Positions 1 to 13,212 of a stretch of 64,000 nucleotides of DNA are shown here, one piece after another. Within the stretch, counting starts at the first letter, position 1, and each line of letters begins with the position of its first letter. The notes beneath the pieces are model-generated. The model had not been told where the DNA came from and searched no databases. It worked only from the letters and a program-made list of their open reading frames with translations. Source of the DNA: Apostichopus japonicus (lineage: Eukaryota > Echinodermata > Holothuroidea > Aspidochirotida > Stichopodidae). A program made the position numbers and the translations under genes. The DNA lies in NCBI RefSeq assembly GCF_037975245.1, contig NC_092573.1:357001-421000 (forward strand), in the 5' to 3' direction.

Positions 1-3000
1 GTGCGATGCTGATTTGGAAACGTCTCGCAAGTTTGTCGTTTTGGATCGCATTTTGTGATGCGATACCGGAAAAATCGAACACTGAATACACTACTGCTTT
101 AAAAAACATAAAGAAATGAACATTTTTATATTAATGTTAAATTATTTAAGTTAAATGCATACAAGAAATACTGTACATCAATGATCACCAAATATTTGAT
201 ATGTACACCTCTGAAACCGAAGACTGTGGCACACATGTATACAGTACCTGTCTATTATCAAATGACAAAAAAAAACTCACTGAAGAATAATTGCTTTGCA
301 TTTAAGATATCCCGGCTCTAAGTATTGGACTATTGGACTCTGTATAAAGATATTTTGGAAATTAATATCTACTCTTTCTTTGCAAAATGATTTGTAACCC
401 CAACAAAATCAAGACAACCTCCAGGATGCATGGTCACCCATTCAATCCAGTGTCGTACACAACATAAATAATGTAACGTGTACTGGGGATTGGTTGTCGC
501 CCTCTATTACCCAAATTTGACAGGGCAAATTCAAAGCTGTCAAGGTCAACCATGCATATCATTTTATATCTATAGAAGGAAGTTGAAACTTGCATGCCAG
601 ATGGCAGGTAAGACTGGATACTGAAGGCCTTAGAAGTACTATACATTATGGTGTTCTCATACCAATTCCACTACATTCTGGTGTTCTCATACCAATTCCA
701 CTACATTCTGACCCTTCTTTAATGTAGGTTCACTAAATGTAATCCTGTAAATTGCTAGTCAATGCTGTGCACTACAGTATGTCAGGCTAGTGTTCGACAG
801 GATCATACAATACACCTCAGGATTTAGCCAAGTGCTGCATGATTTCAATTAAAGGAAGACATCTTGCCGTTAAAAGCATCACCTGCATACAGTAATTATC
901 TTTTGGAATTCTCCATCCAGTAACTTCGAAGGGATATGTGTGTGCTTTGGGTGGGGGTGGGAGGGGGAAATTAACACTTGCAAGCAACTGAAGTTGTTCT
1001 GCCGTAGTTTGAAGTTGTCACAAAACTTTTTCACTTGAGGAATATGTAAGCTGTGCTCTCACTTAACTGGTAGGATATATCCAAACTTTCATGATTTGGA
1101 TAAATTTACAAGTGGCAAACTTACCTTTCTCCTCACAACCATTGCACACTCTATATTCCATGTCCTTGTGTGATCTGGCAACCATTTAACATTGTCTTCC
1201 CAGTTACTCAGTGACTGGTTAAATTGGTTCAACTGGCCATCTCATTGTACTGTACAGTACCGCCCAGACATTTTAATTAGTGGTATTAATATTTTGAGAT
1301 CTATTTTCATTTAGAGGTTAGTTACTGAGCGAGAAACTGGACTTGTCGTTACTTTCTACAGTACACTCTCATTGCATGTTGATCAAGTTGATACTTGCAT
1401 TTGGAAGTATGCATTATGGGTTTCCAATATCAAGTCAAAACAAATACTCTCTTTCCAGATTGTACGAGACTGTTATTTAATGGCTAGACAGGATCCAGTA
1501 TTCAATTTCCAACTCTTTATCTTTAATTATAAATACTTCTTACAGCATGCACACTGTCTACAGACAGCCATGTTCTCTGATTACCATCTTTGATGTATGC
1601 AATGTGTATTTATTTATTCATGTATTTCCTTGCTTTTCAGTTAATTTCATGCACCACTTGAAATTTATGGAATCTACAGAAAAGGTCTTGGCGGGTTGAT
1701 CTGGAGAGATGTACAGTAAACTAATTAACCACTTCCACATGCTACAAATACCTACTGTTCACAGTTTACAGTAATATGTGAGGTACTAATTCATCTCACT
1801 ATGTGCACCATCAACGGATTGAGACATCTTGAGACACTAGTGACAAAGTATATAAAGTGTTCTACAGTGATACAGTAGTTGTCTGATCCAGTGCAAACCA
1901 TCAGTATGTATCATGTAAAACAAAGTCAGAGCAATGGCAATAGTAATAGCATTTCATCTCTTTACTAGTCTTTACTAGTATCTATTTTTTTCCCTTTTTT
2001 TCTTCAACAAATCAGTCTCTAGCCTCTACGGTTGCAAAAGTTGATGAATACTGTACATGTCATGAGGGTACAATCAAGAACGTTGCGAGCTGGACACCAC
2101 ACTGTGTAGTTCCTACGACAAAATGCTGTCATGCTACTGTCCCATTTATTACAGTTTTCATATGTAAAGAAACAAAGGAGGAAATTAAAAATTGGAAGGA
2201 AATGTTTTTTGTTTTGATTCTGGTAAATACTATGAGTAGTATAATTTCTTAGCCAAGATAGGCTAATGTCTTTTCTACATGAAATAAGTTTTATTTAACG
2301 CACGATGTCATCATTTACCATCCATTTATGCTACAAACATTTCTGGCTCCATTTGACGATTGTTTGTATAAGACTTGCATCCTAAGTGTTGAACGTAGTT
2401 GGTCAAAGAGAGCAACGAATCATACTACAGAAGTAACAGGAAGGATAGGCATGTGTTCTTCCAAAAAGCAAAAGATGCTGTGCTCACAGAAACCGATATT
2501 GGCGATATCAGCATGACACTACCACTTTTCTTGTTTTAAATATTATTACCTACAACATGCTGAAAAGTGCTGTAAGTGTTAGCCCTACCAAAGTAGATCT
2601 CAAAACACAATGAAATAAAAGTAGGTACAGTTCACTGTGGTGAATAACCTTTTGAAATCAGGTCTTCCAACACACAAAAAAAGGCAGTAACTTCTAAACT
2701 GACAGTGGTTGTTGAATATTCCATGTAGCATTGTGAATGATTGCAATGCCCTTTCACCATAGTTAAGACAACAAATCATGTACAGATCAATTGCTACATA
2801 CAGTAACAGATCAAAACATTGAGAAACCATTGAACCAACACCTTACATATTGTGGTGTAAGGGAACCTTCAAAACACTGCTGCATGAAATACAACTTTTT
2901 ATGCTTGAGCTCTTTACACTCTGCTTCAGAGTAGTGACACCTACAATAGTTTGGGTCACGATTCCCTATATATTTTTTATCATGGCAGTGACAGACTGTG

Positions 3001-5339
3001 GATTACCCCACTGTCCTCTTGTGGCCTTTGCTCTGTAATTATTGAGAATAAACAAGAAGGGGAGGCAAAATAAAAATAGTCCAATGTACCTCCACTCCAG
3101 CACTCTGGCTACTTCTTTAAAAGCAAAAGCTACGATCACACAACTGTCTTCTTTCTTTGAGAAACTAAAATTTAAGGCAGGCTGAAAATCTTTTTGAAAC
3201 ACAGAAAACAGAAACTACAGTAAGGCTCTGGAATATCATCTGTACAATTTCTAACTAACCCTGATACATTCAACTTCAAAGGAAAACTATTTCTGTGAAA
3301 TTTCTCAGAACTTTCGGGAAATTTTTGGAAAATTGCTGAAAATTCAAAGTCTATATGGCACTAAATTCCACTTCCTTGCTTGAAAAGGTAATCCATAGAA
3401 ATTAAACCATCAAACAGCAGTTATCATTTGCATTACACGAGCATTCTACCTACTTGTGGCAAGATTACCGCACCCCACACACTGCCGACCAACATCATTG
3501 CCTAAATTGCCACATTGGTTCTCAGAAAGGACAGTTTCACAAAAATCCCTGTCTAGTCCATTTAAACTGTACATCTGTAATACAAACAGCTTAGAAAGAT
3601 AAACAGTTCCTGTAGGATAATACCAATTAAAAGTTTTGTGAACCTTTGACTGTATACCATTTATCATGGAAACTTTGAGTGATGTCACATACAGTCCCAG
3701 AGTCCCACTCGTCCACGCTTGTTTTCAAATTGGTTTTGCTGGGTACTTCAATAGCAGATTTGGCCCATGACTCAGAGAGCAAACCTGGTTGGTCTCAGTA
3801 ACATACACCATAGACAAAAAAACTTAAATAATGTAGGAGTTTTGTGACACTTGTGACATTTGTTTTACATTCCTTAATACCCACAAACCTAAGGAAAGGC
3901 AAACTATTACCTGTAGGTAGGGTTTCAGTATACATTATGGCAGTGCTGGTTTGCAATGGTAAAGTTTATATGCTCTCCTGGCCTCCTTATGAAATAACAA
4001 TAAAAACTATGAAATAACAATAAGGGTGCTTCTGATGTTGAATGTGTTGCAAGTTTTTACTGATAATTCAAGATAATTCCAAGCCTACATTTCATTACAA
4101 ACATGAGGAAAAACATTACCAATGGTAAAGTTCTTGTGCAAAATTGTGTTTGTAATCTGGCACTGAGAGCTTTGGATTTCTTAAATCAATAAGGACATAG
4201 TAATAAAAGACCAATGTTTTGATAATGGCCACCTACAGCCTAGCTACGTAGTATTATTTTATCTGAACTTTTTACTGCTACAGTACAAGATAGTATGCAA
4301 ACTTGAGCATGGTTAAGTACTGTAAATTTGTAAGTTGATATTTTGAAAGCTAAAAATTCCATGGTGAACTTCAGGTAAGTTCTTCTCAATGCCAATTAAT
4401 TATGTCAAATGGTTTTGAATGGTAGATTTGGAAGGGAGTGGGCAGTCACCCTAGAGAAGGTTATCTGGGAAGGGGGAGGGGCACAGTGCAAGAATTTTAT
4501 CAGTTTAACAGGTAAAGGAGATTCTTTTGGTAATTCACCTAACAAGTTACCCGACATGAAATACATACAGTACGTATTCTTTCCATTCTTCATTACCATT
4601 ATTAACTACAACCTGTTGAACAACTAGTTGAATTAATCCCCTGGAATTCTACCTGTCTCCAGAAGGGAATCATGTTGCAGAACTGTAACCTGCATCTAAA
4701 GGGATACAATAACTACATACGTTTAATGCTGTACCAGTAAAATATGTGTTTGACAAAAGCCAAAGCCCTCTGATCATGGACTTCTGAGACTACAGTACAT
4801 ATGCCTGAATATTTTCTCACATTACCTCAATTTTATAATGTTACAAATTAGAGAGTTGAATTGTAAGCTACAGGCCGAGTTTGTTTGTAAGTCTTGAATC
4901 ATAAACCATGTTTGTTGATCAAGTGTTCAATGTAAGGTATATGCAAGTATAACGTCAGAATTCTTGCATCATAAAATTTGGGACACTGTCATCATTTATT
5001 TTGATTAATTTGTAGCTGTTGATGTCAAATTACTGTACACTTGAGATGGTTACAAACACTACTTTAAAGTGTCCACACAGTACTGCTTACTACTGAACAG
5101 TACACGTTTGTAATGTTATGATTGGTTTTACTATGTACTCAAGACTACTATAGGTAATATCATTTTATATGTTACTTTACAAGCGGTTACAGAAATTTAA
5201 GTGTCGCCAAAAACTGAATTTTACTCGCTAACGAGAGGGTTGGTGAAGTGCATCAATTTGTTATCAGGCTTAGTATGCAGTAAAATGTAGGTTGACATTG
5301 CTCAAACATCATTAGACTTTTGAATGCCGACATTTGTGT
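1..5339 (-). other. Putative CRTC intron 1, distal part
   Basis: No convincing exon on either strand; open frames are short and lack family similarity that I recognise. The stretch is AT-rich with G-rich blips (about 945-970 and 4470). It is notably dense in the word TACTGTA/TACAGTA. A perfect 30-bp direct duplication lies at 651-710. Assignment to CRTC intron 1 follows from the lone first exon at 9756-9869. Confidence 0.5.
651..710. repeat. 30-bp direct duplication, two identical copies
   Basis: The unit starting GTGTTCTCATACCAATTCCA at 651-680 is repeated exactly at 681-710. Identity suggests a recent slippage or unequal-crossover event. Confidence 0.9.
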
Positions 5340-5347
5340 CAACCTTC

Positions 5348-6981
5348 TAGGGCTGTGAGTTTTCGTTTAAAGACCTAAACGTTTAAACGGCCGATTTTTC
5401 ATTCGTTTAAACGTTTGCGAATATCGCGAGAAAACGCCGAGTATAAAGGCGTGGGGTCCAGGGGACCGCCCTAGGGCCCTGGTGGGGTGAAGACCCTGGA
5501 AAAGGAAAAGGAAAAGGAATTTTTTGCGTGTCTGGCGATAAAAAAATTCGCAGTTGAGGATGCAAAATACTGACAACTTTTTTAATTTAAATTGTCACAA
5601 AGCTGATGAAAAATTTTAAATGACAAGTTAGAGTAGCTGTATTATGTTATAAACTGACAAGAGATTTAATCTGTTTTACAATCTTTAAAAAGTTTAACTT
5701 ACAGAACCTCCGATATTATGAAACAAAAAACGTTCGGCAAAGCCCGTTTCTAGAATGCCTAACAATGAATAGCGCGCACTATACGTACATCACTTTACAA
5801 CTGCAGTACGGTTTAACCTAACTTAAATACTACGGTAGGATACTGTATATGTGCTCAGAATTTTCCCAGGTACCTTGCCAAACAACTGCGCGCTCATCCC
5901 CTGTCTAACACCTGTTTGTTAACATTTTTGGCACGTTTCCAAGAAACGTTTCATAGAGTATTCCCCATGATACACGAGGCACAGTTCATACACGCAGCAC
6001 AAGATATCAAGCTATGGTCATCTTTATGAAAGTAAACCTTGTAATAAAATATGTTTTAGGCCACACGGCATGATTAACTTATGCTTAACATTATTTCAAT
6101 GTTCTTGTAGAAAACGTCAAGTTCGCAAAATACAATTGGTTGTGTTTTTGTAGTTACGTGAGATCCGTAACAGACGAGGTGGTTAGGCTATTTGCTATAC
6201 ACTTAACTGTGGTAGGACATTATTTTTTCCGTATTTTTGGAAATTCTAGAAAATACTTTCTTTTCCCCCCGCTTAACACCAGATGTGGTCTTACGGTTTA
6301 TTCATAAATGGGTGTACTAGAGCCTTGTATACATGACATTAGTTGCATTTAGCACAATTTGCCAGTTTCGCGTGAATTTTTCGAAAGTGTTTTGCTGGAT
6401 CTTTCGGAAAATTTGAAAGGTGTACCAACTTACTTTTCGTACACAATTGGTAATTTCTCTACTGATTTTCAGAGTTTTTTTTTACGATCTCCAATCAATA
6501 CATTTCCTTTGATCATGTATTTGAACAACTATTACCAAGTCGAGTATTCGACCCGGTATTGTCTGGTCGGAGAGTTCAACGTGATGGGCAGGGATTGTAA
6601 TCATTTCGATCGAACATGCATTGACTGGATTATCTGCGCCGCCGCTGTCGGCTCGATATAAAGTACACTTGTGCCGCGAATCAGGAAGTTTTCACAAAAG
6701 GATAACAGCGTTCAAGTTTAAGCCATTCATATCGCCGGATACATCGGGGGGGGGGACAAAAGTAGGATTACGTTCGCGGTTTATGATTCGACTGATCGTA
6801 AGTTGTTTTGTTATTTCGCGTAGTAGACAAAATAAACACGGGAATTGATACGCGATTTTTGCCAATAATTTAATTTTCAGTTGATATCATAGTTTCGTTT
6901 AAACGTTCATAAGGTTTTATGAAACGTTTAAACGATGTTTCGTTCGTTTACACGTTTAAACGTGTAAACGGCACAGCACTA
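5348..6981. mobile_element. Complete non-autonomous hAT-like DNA transposon
   Basis: The element is 1634 bp and flanked by a perfect 8-bp target duplication CAACCTTC (5340-5347 and 6982-6989). Its ends are imperfect inverted repeats: TAGGGCTGTG at the left, and TAGTGCTGTG read from the right. Both subterminal regions carry clustered copies of the palindrome CGTTTAAACG (two within about 80 bp of the left end, three within about 90 bp of the right end), as expected for subterminal transposase-binding sites. Known: 8-bp target duplications with short TAGGG-like ends are typical of hAT elements. No transposase motif is visible; the longest internal frame (about 100 codons at 6359-6661) is not recognisable. 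It sits inside the presumed first intron of CRTC. Confidence 0.85.
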
Positions 6982-6989
6982 CAACCTTC

Positions 6990-9755
6990 AGCAGCACTGT
7001 ATAAAGTAGGCCTACCATTGAAACAATGTCAGCTATTGGTGAAGTAGAAATCTTGCAGCCTAAATATGATCAGAGATTGATGCAGATTTTACTGGCACCG
7101 CAATGAAACCTACTGTACAGTATGCTGTCGATATCATCTGATACCTAAAGCACATCCTGATAATCAGTCCAACATCAATTTATTTTGGAGGAAAAGCAAT
7201 GACTTAAGGATTAGAGATTGGAACAGGTACTCGGGAAGTTTGGGAACCTTGATGACAGTCCGAAAATTTACTATCCTGCTATCAAGCTCTTACTACAGTA
7301 CCCAGTCCGAAAAAAAGTTCACAAACATCGTTCGCCTTTTTCAGTTACATTTTAATTCAAATAATGAGATTGAGAGAATAATTCAAGTGTTCTTTTGCAA
7401 TATTTCTATCCTCCTTGATGTCAATATCAGAATGTTTTTATTGTGAAACTTGATGAAAATATGTTACTATTCCTGCATTTGGTTAGCTCAGGAGCTGAAA
7501 AGTAGAATCCTTCTGGAATCAATTTTGAACAGTCCCAACCAGAGCTGTACGGACACTTTCCACACTTAAAGGATCAAGCATCTATAAACAGCCACAACCC
7601 TCCTGGCCATCAGCCTTCAAGCTGCATAGCAACATGGGAGAACAGGTTGGACAGGGCCATTTATGGATAACCCTTGAAGTATGATATTGCTGTAACAGTA
7701 ACTTTCTTGTGAAACTATTGGTTTGTGAAGACTATCTATCTCCCATTGCTCAAATATCAAAGTTTTAAGCAACTACAGGTACACCGCAACAAATCCATTA
7801 AAGAATTCTTATATAGAACCATTAGCTTTATTTGCCCTAGAATACTTGAGTTTTATGTTGAATGCATAACAAACAGGTACTGTACACAGGAGACCTGAAT
7901 AAGCAAATTTATAAAGTATTTGGTAGCAATATTTTGGACTTTTCCAGTCACTAGTAAGAAAACATAAATGACAATGATTTAGGCTTATCACAATGGATGC
8001 CAGTGTCTCGAGTATCTAATGGCTATGGGCATTGACCAGAATGCAAGTAAACCTACAGTGGGCCGAAGTTACTGTACACAGCTATTTTACACATTAACCT
8101 AATGCATTTATTTCCTCACTTTTGAATCACATATATTGGTGTCATGTTGTAGAATAGCAGGTACGTAGATTGCTACCTCTGCCTTTCAATAAACTATTCT
8201 TTGCAAAGTGGCCAACTGAGACTTCAATCACTCCATGCTCCTTACTGTGCCTTAATTGCATCTTAAATTAACAGACCTGTCACATACCAAGTAAGTTTCG
8301 GCCATCATTGCTATGGCTGAGATCTTAAGTTTCCAAAATCCCACAACAAAGTAAAATATCAACTGCCCTTTAACATAGAAAGAGGATGTGAATCTGTTTA
8401 CTTGTACAAATGGTTTCTTTCTTTTCTTGTATTGAACAGTTTGAGCAATAAATAATGCAGCTTGATATTTTGACATCTTTCTATAAGTACTTCAAGTACG
8501 TTGGGGCTTATGCAATTTTCTGTGTCTTTATTTTGTCATTGAAGAATTCATGACTACAGAGGTTTTCTGCTTCCTAACCTTTTGGTTAAGATAAGACATG
8601 ACTATTCTGACTACTAGTAGTACTATAGTACTTGAGTACGTAGGGATAGATCTGTAATATTAGTTCTTTGCGTTTCTTTGTGAATTTCATTCGGGTCTAG
8701 CTTATTTTCAAGGTCAAATAAGAGTTTCTATTACTGCACACAATCATGTTCAAAACATGAAAAATGACTAAAAACTGGAAAAAAATAAAAACTGAAATTA
8801 AGAACCCTATGGCTCTGAACACAGCAACGATTGAGTTAGCAATGCAAAGTACAGTACGATGTGGAAATAGGCTGCTCATTCAGGAACAAAGTTGTCTTGG
8901 AAATTTTTAAACCAAATGTACCACCTATCCACTACAATTTTGGGGCTGTGTCACCCTCAATTGTAAAACATAAGACAGTCTTAACAATCAGCTAAGAGTC
9001 AAGTGATGTTGAAAAACATGGATCTTATGAGGTCTTATTACATTTGAAGTCAGATGTGCATGAAAGCTTAAGTTTCATATATAAACCCATGAGAGAGGTA
9101 GATTGCAAATATGTGTCTATCCTACTCTATGCCTTGTTATGTCGGGCTGAACCTTAGTCTGGGCTAGCATCACTATTTCTACACTACTGTATGTAGAGTT
9201 AGAACTAGTGTAGGCCTGCAAAGCAACGCTGTACCAATCAAGCAGAGGCCAACAGCCAAACCCTCTTGCAGACATGCAGTTTTTTAAATAGTTGGTTATT
9301 AAAGATAGTCTGACTGTCATTTCTTTACCCTCAAAATGCAATACAGGTCTACCACTACCAGTATAAGTGTTAGCTCTTGAACCGATTTAGGAACTGTCAA
9401 ACCTCTAAAATTGAACGTGCGAAGAATGAGAAACAGCTAGCCTTAGCACTTGCCGATGCAACATTAGAAATATATAGTATATTTCTATTCCCATTCAACT
9501 AATATGGAAAGCATGGCCACAGAATCCCAGCTACCTTCCATTTTGGTTTTAATTATAGCACTAATTGTATGTACAGTAACCCTAACTGTCCTATACTTAT
9601 AAACTATGCGTTGACTTATACGTTAGGCAGTTTTTGATACAAGAGTTGTAATACATTTACTGTACGACGCCGCTAGTACTATTTCTATTGAGACCGTCAA
9701 TATGCAGAACAAGTTGATCATGTCTCTCTAAGCAATCACCGGATTATTCACTCAC
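6990..9755 (-). other. Putative CRTC intron 1, proximal part
   Basis: No exon recognised. AT-rich single-copy-looking sequence, again with many TACTGTA/TACAGTA words (for example near 7111, 7295, 7876, 8073, 8849, 9186, 9571, 9659). The donor of the CRTC first exon marks its upper limit. Confidence 0.5.
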
Positions 9756-9869
9756 CCTAGAAACGTGAGACAGTTCAGTCATAACCTGGTTAAAAGCAGC
9801 ATTTCCTTCAGCCTGCTTTTGTTGATGCAAGGCAATCTTTTCGCTGAATTTTCTGGGGCTGGTAGTCAT
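9756..9869 (-). CDS. CRTC: CRTC/TORC (CREB-regulated transcription coactivator), first coding exon
   Basis: The exon encodes 38 residues starting [20 protein letters not shown] and ending LSHVSR. Seen: the stretch [21 protein letters not shown] is the N-terminal CREB-binding domain of CRTC coactivators, placed at the very N-terminus as in vertebrate CRTC1-3. Known: this segment binds the bZIP domain of CREB on DNA, and the protein moves to the nucleus when dephosphorylated. The exon ends after an AGG codon at a consensus GTGAGT donor (phase 0), matching the family boundary just before an Arg/Leu/Gln-rich segment. The start is the only ATG that gives the family N-terminus, and it follows a TATA box by about 50 bases. 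The remaining exons must lie at lower coordinates; I did not find exon 2 before position 1, so it is probably outside the window. Confidence 0.88.
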
Positions 9870-9887
9870 GATGAAAACTGTCTTCCA

Positions 9888-9960
9888 TGACACACTACCG
9901 TAGCTCACTTTTCAATGTTTTTATATTGGATTTGTAGGGGGTCTGCTTTTACGACCAATC
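9888..9960 (-). promoter_or_regulatory. CRTC core promoter: TATA box and inverted CCAAT box
   Basis: On the minus strand TATAAAAA lies at 9925-9918 and an ATTGG (reverse CCAAT) at 9959-9955. A start about 30 bases below the TATA box would fall near 9890, giving a 5' UTR of only about 20-30 bases before the ATG at 9869. The elements and spacing are seen; promoter activity is inferred. Confidence 0.5.
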
Positions 9961-10314
9961 AGAACCCGTGTACCATCCGTTGTTCGGTTATATTATGTAT
10001 GAGATCAATTCAATTTCTTTAGTGATCTTATCACTGAACACAAGAAAGCACATATTATATGTGAGTGCTAGTGATGCAGGTGAAAGCTGGGAGCTATTCA
10101 ACCCTCGAGTGTTCATCTTTCGTGACTCTCGTGTGAAGATAAGCCGAGATTACTTCATTCAAAATTCGGTTTTTTGTATACAAGTGCCATATACATCTTT
10201 AATTGTGACAATTGAATGAAGTAAACAATAGGGTATATGAAATTCTATAGGTGCTAAATGAAGTAAGTCGTACCGAAGAGTCAATAGAAATTATGCCACT
10301 TAATAATTCAACCT

Positions 10315-10734
10315 GTGCAGGTACGTACATCTTTTCACACGAAGCGCAGGAGCAACTCAAGGAAAGGTCATGATGGGTCCAGGTATCAGACGGTTCCCAG
10401 GGTTCGAATTCGTCCACCGTACAACTCAATAGCCGGCGAAAGATGTGTCTACCCGTTGCAAAACAAGCGTCGATCAATATACGTCGACGCAGACTTATGG
10501 AGGAATCGCGTGGAATCAATATTGGGGCAATGGGATTTATTCTGGGATGGTGAAGGCTTGCCATATTTTTATCCGATGACACTTGGCAATAAGTTGTTGC
10601 GGCCTGGTGGAACTATAAGGGGTATAATTTGGGAATCACCCCCTAGTATAAAGCATTCTATTGAATTGTATTTTTTTCTGATAGGGAGGGGGGAGGCGGT
10701 AGCAATTGCCAAGTTTAGCAATAAGGTTGGTTAG
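10315..10734 (+). CDS. Possible coding segment, product not recognised
   Basis: A frame open from upstream of 10315 to 10734 with local base composition less AT-rich than its surroundings. The translation between about 10380 and 10600 looks protein-like, with aromatic and charged residues (VDADLWRNRVESILGQWDLF, then GEGLPYFYPM). No in-frame ATG opens it; a CAG precedes GTACGT at 10321, which could be read as an acceptor or a donor, so exon limits are uncertain. An antisense frame of 127 codons overlaps it but looks less protein-like. It could be an exon of a small plus-strand gene divergent from CRTC, a pseudogene, or chance. Confidence 0.25.
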   Translation: MQVRTSFHTKRRSNSRKGHDGSRYQTVPRVRIRPPYNSIAGERCVYPLQNKRRSIYVDADLWRNRVESILGQWDLFWDGEGLPYFYPMTLGNKLLRPGGTIRGIIWESPPSIKHSIELYFFLIGRGEAVAIAKFSNKVG

Positions 10735-12195
10735 GTCACAACGGTTAAAGGACTGCTACTATTTACAATTTACGTTTCTGTGCTCAAATTGGATCGATGC
10801 TATTTGTCCAATTAAATCACCCTTTGAAGATTTGACACGAGCGTTTTCCAGTGTTCATTGTGTTTTATATTGTCTGTTCAAATATTTCTTTGCATTTTTT
10901 CTCGGATTATTTACATGTAATGATTTGTCAGAAGACAATTGTTCACTACAGGGACTTTTATTTATCTCCTTGAACAATTAAACCGTTGCTTCTAAATGTA
11001 CTATAATAAAGGAGGTTGTGTTCGCAAAATAGTTTCAAATAGAAAATATAATCCCCTAGACAGGAGAAAATGCTATAAGACTCAAGGCAGTAATTTCATG
11101 CATATTTAGTCACAATTAAGGAGTCACGATAGTGAAGGCCTATATAGTGCGTGGGGGGGGGGGTGGGGTGGTGCACATGCGACATATAGAATGTTGTACA
11201 TCTGCCGGAATATTTTCTCTCGAGTGAGCTCGCTCTCAAACAAACCCACTATAGATCCTGCATCATATATAGGCCTATATACTGGCTACAAGTAAAGTAT
11301 GCAATTTTTCCGTTGCAGGTTACAGTTGAACTTTCAAGATATCCTCCATATATCTACCCTAGGTCAACGAACTAAAAGGACACTACACACCAGAGTCACA
11401 TATATATGTAGTTATATATACATATAGCTCTGCCACACAGCATTCTAAATTGAATAGAAGCAATATGATTATCCCGCTGCTGTGGCGTATATACTATACG
11501 TATAGCCTACGATAATCTTTAATTGTCACAGTTGCGGAATAACGGCATTGATCTATACTTCGTTATGTGTATATAATTGTACGATCATCACAAATTGCTG
11601 GCGCTGTTTAAATCTGCTGATTAGAAATAGTATATTGAAATACTGCTCTGTCTATACTGATGAAACAAATATACATCTCTGCCACTGACCTACACGCTAA
11701 AACGATTTTTTTTTTTTAAACCAGGCAAAAGGTTTAAACCTATATGGAATTATTGTCCTTTGTCTTGAAAAAAAATAAAATGATGGTACAAACTGACTTT
11801 TGGTCCGGAAAGGAAGGCCAAGTTTAGAACCTATTTATTTCACCTGGACAAAATGTTTTGTTATCGAGTTAAATTAATCTCCAATTGTATGGGAGTAGTG
11901 GAAAGGTTGTAAGGAAACCATATATTTATCTACCTGGCAGGTTGTCGTATAACCAAACGCAAGGATGGAGGTGTCATTACTCCGAGTCGGTCAAAAAGTC
12001 AGACCATATACTATATCTCCCTGTAGTTGAAAAATTTCCATATATAGAGAATACCTAAAACTCAAAGATCCATATAGATATCAATATAGCTAAAGGTGGA
12101 AGTTCATCCAGAGCGCATCACCGACTTTTGCAGGATTATTATTGGACTGCGCAGTTCTACACAACTTAGTTGTCTGAACAGCAAAATGAAACATA

Positions 12196-12248
12196 GAAAG
12201 AAAGAAAGAAAGAAACAGAGCGTGATGAGGGGGGGGGGGGGGGGGGGG
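12196..12248. repeat. GAAA tetranucleotide followed by a 20-base G run
   Basis: About five GAAA units at 12196-12215, then an uninterrupted run of 20 G at 12229-12248. Such runs are slippage-prone and could form G-quadruplexes. Confidence 0.85.
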
Positions 12249-13155
12249 TAGCTGTCCAAAGTATGCTTGTCACATACAGTAAGGTATATCTGTATGAATT
12301 GAGTTGATCTGTAAAGTTTCCAATCCTGGGTATATTTTAACGACGAGAGAGCTCAGTTTTTAATAGTCCTTTTACCGTATTATACTTGTTTACTTATCTT
12401 TGGGGTGGGTGGGAGCGGGGAGCCCGGCGGGGGCGGGGGCAAGGCAAATTTTCGCGGTTACGTCTAATGCAGGCCTTCGGTCGCACAGTTACTGTGTCCA
12501 GAAAGTTTACAAAAGCGACTAAATTCATATCCACTGCATGGCGAACGAGTCAAATTGTTAAATTTGGGGCGTGACTATGTATAGTGTTCTGTTACTGTAA
12601 TAATTTATCAGTCTTCGGTTGCGACACGATAAAATTAGAATGTCTGACATGTATGTTTATACTGTTGCCCGTAGATATAATAAAATCACACAAAAAATAT
12701 AAATCATCGAAAAAAAACCCAATATAATCGACATGTTTTTTATTCATTAATTTGTTTGTTATAATTACTTCTTTATTTTTGTTTTATTGTAGAGCTTTAC
12801 CGAAAGATGGATGCATGGATGTAAAACGTTTTCCCTTGCACGCCGGTGTCGTTTGTATGGTGTTATTGAATCCTGCGGTGATTGAGTGAAGTATGTGCAA
12901 TAGCTGTAGAGTATATTGTTGTGTGATCACTAATTGCGTAGTAGGGAGTTTTAAACCACCTTTTCTTTATAGTTTGTTAGAAATTTGACCTTCGTTTGAT
13001 TTATGTGCTGTTTCTTTATGGGCTTCTTGGAATTGTCATGTTTAACTAACAAACGATTCGTTTTCGCCCGTATGCATATACTTGTAATTCACGTAGCCAT
13101 AAACTGTAGCGTATTGCTTCGGTGTCATGCAACACACTGTATGTATGGTCTTTCC

Positions 13156-13212
13156 TCTCATTGTATAAGCAGGGAGTTCCCTACTTCTCATTGTATAAGC
13201 AGGGAGTTCCCT
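13156..13212. repeat. 30-bp tandem duplication
   Basis: A unit starting TCTCATTGTATAAGCAGGGA occurs at 13156-13185 and again from 13186 to about 13212, the second copy lacking its last few bases. Confidence 0.85.

Noticed and set aside
6359-6661. 100-codon frame inside the first transposon as a transposase
   Set aside because: No hAT or other transposase motif is visible, and the frame lies in one part of a 1.6-kb non-autonomous element.
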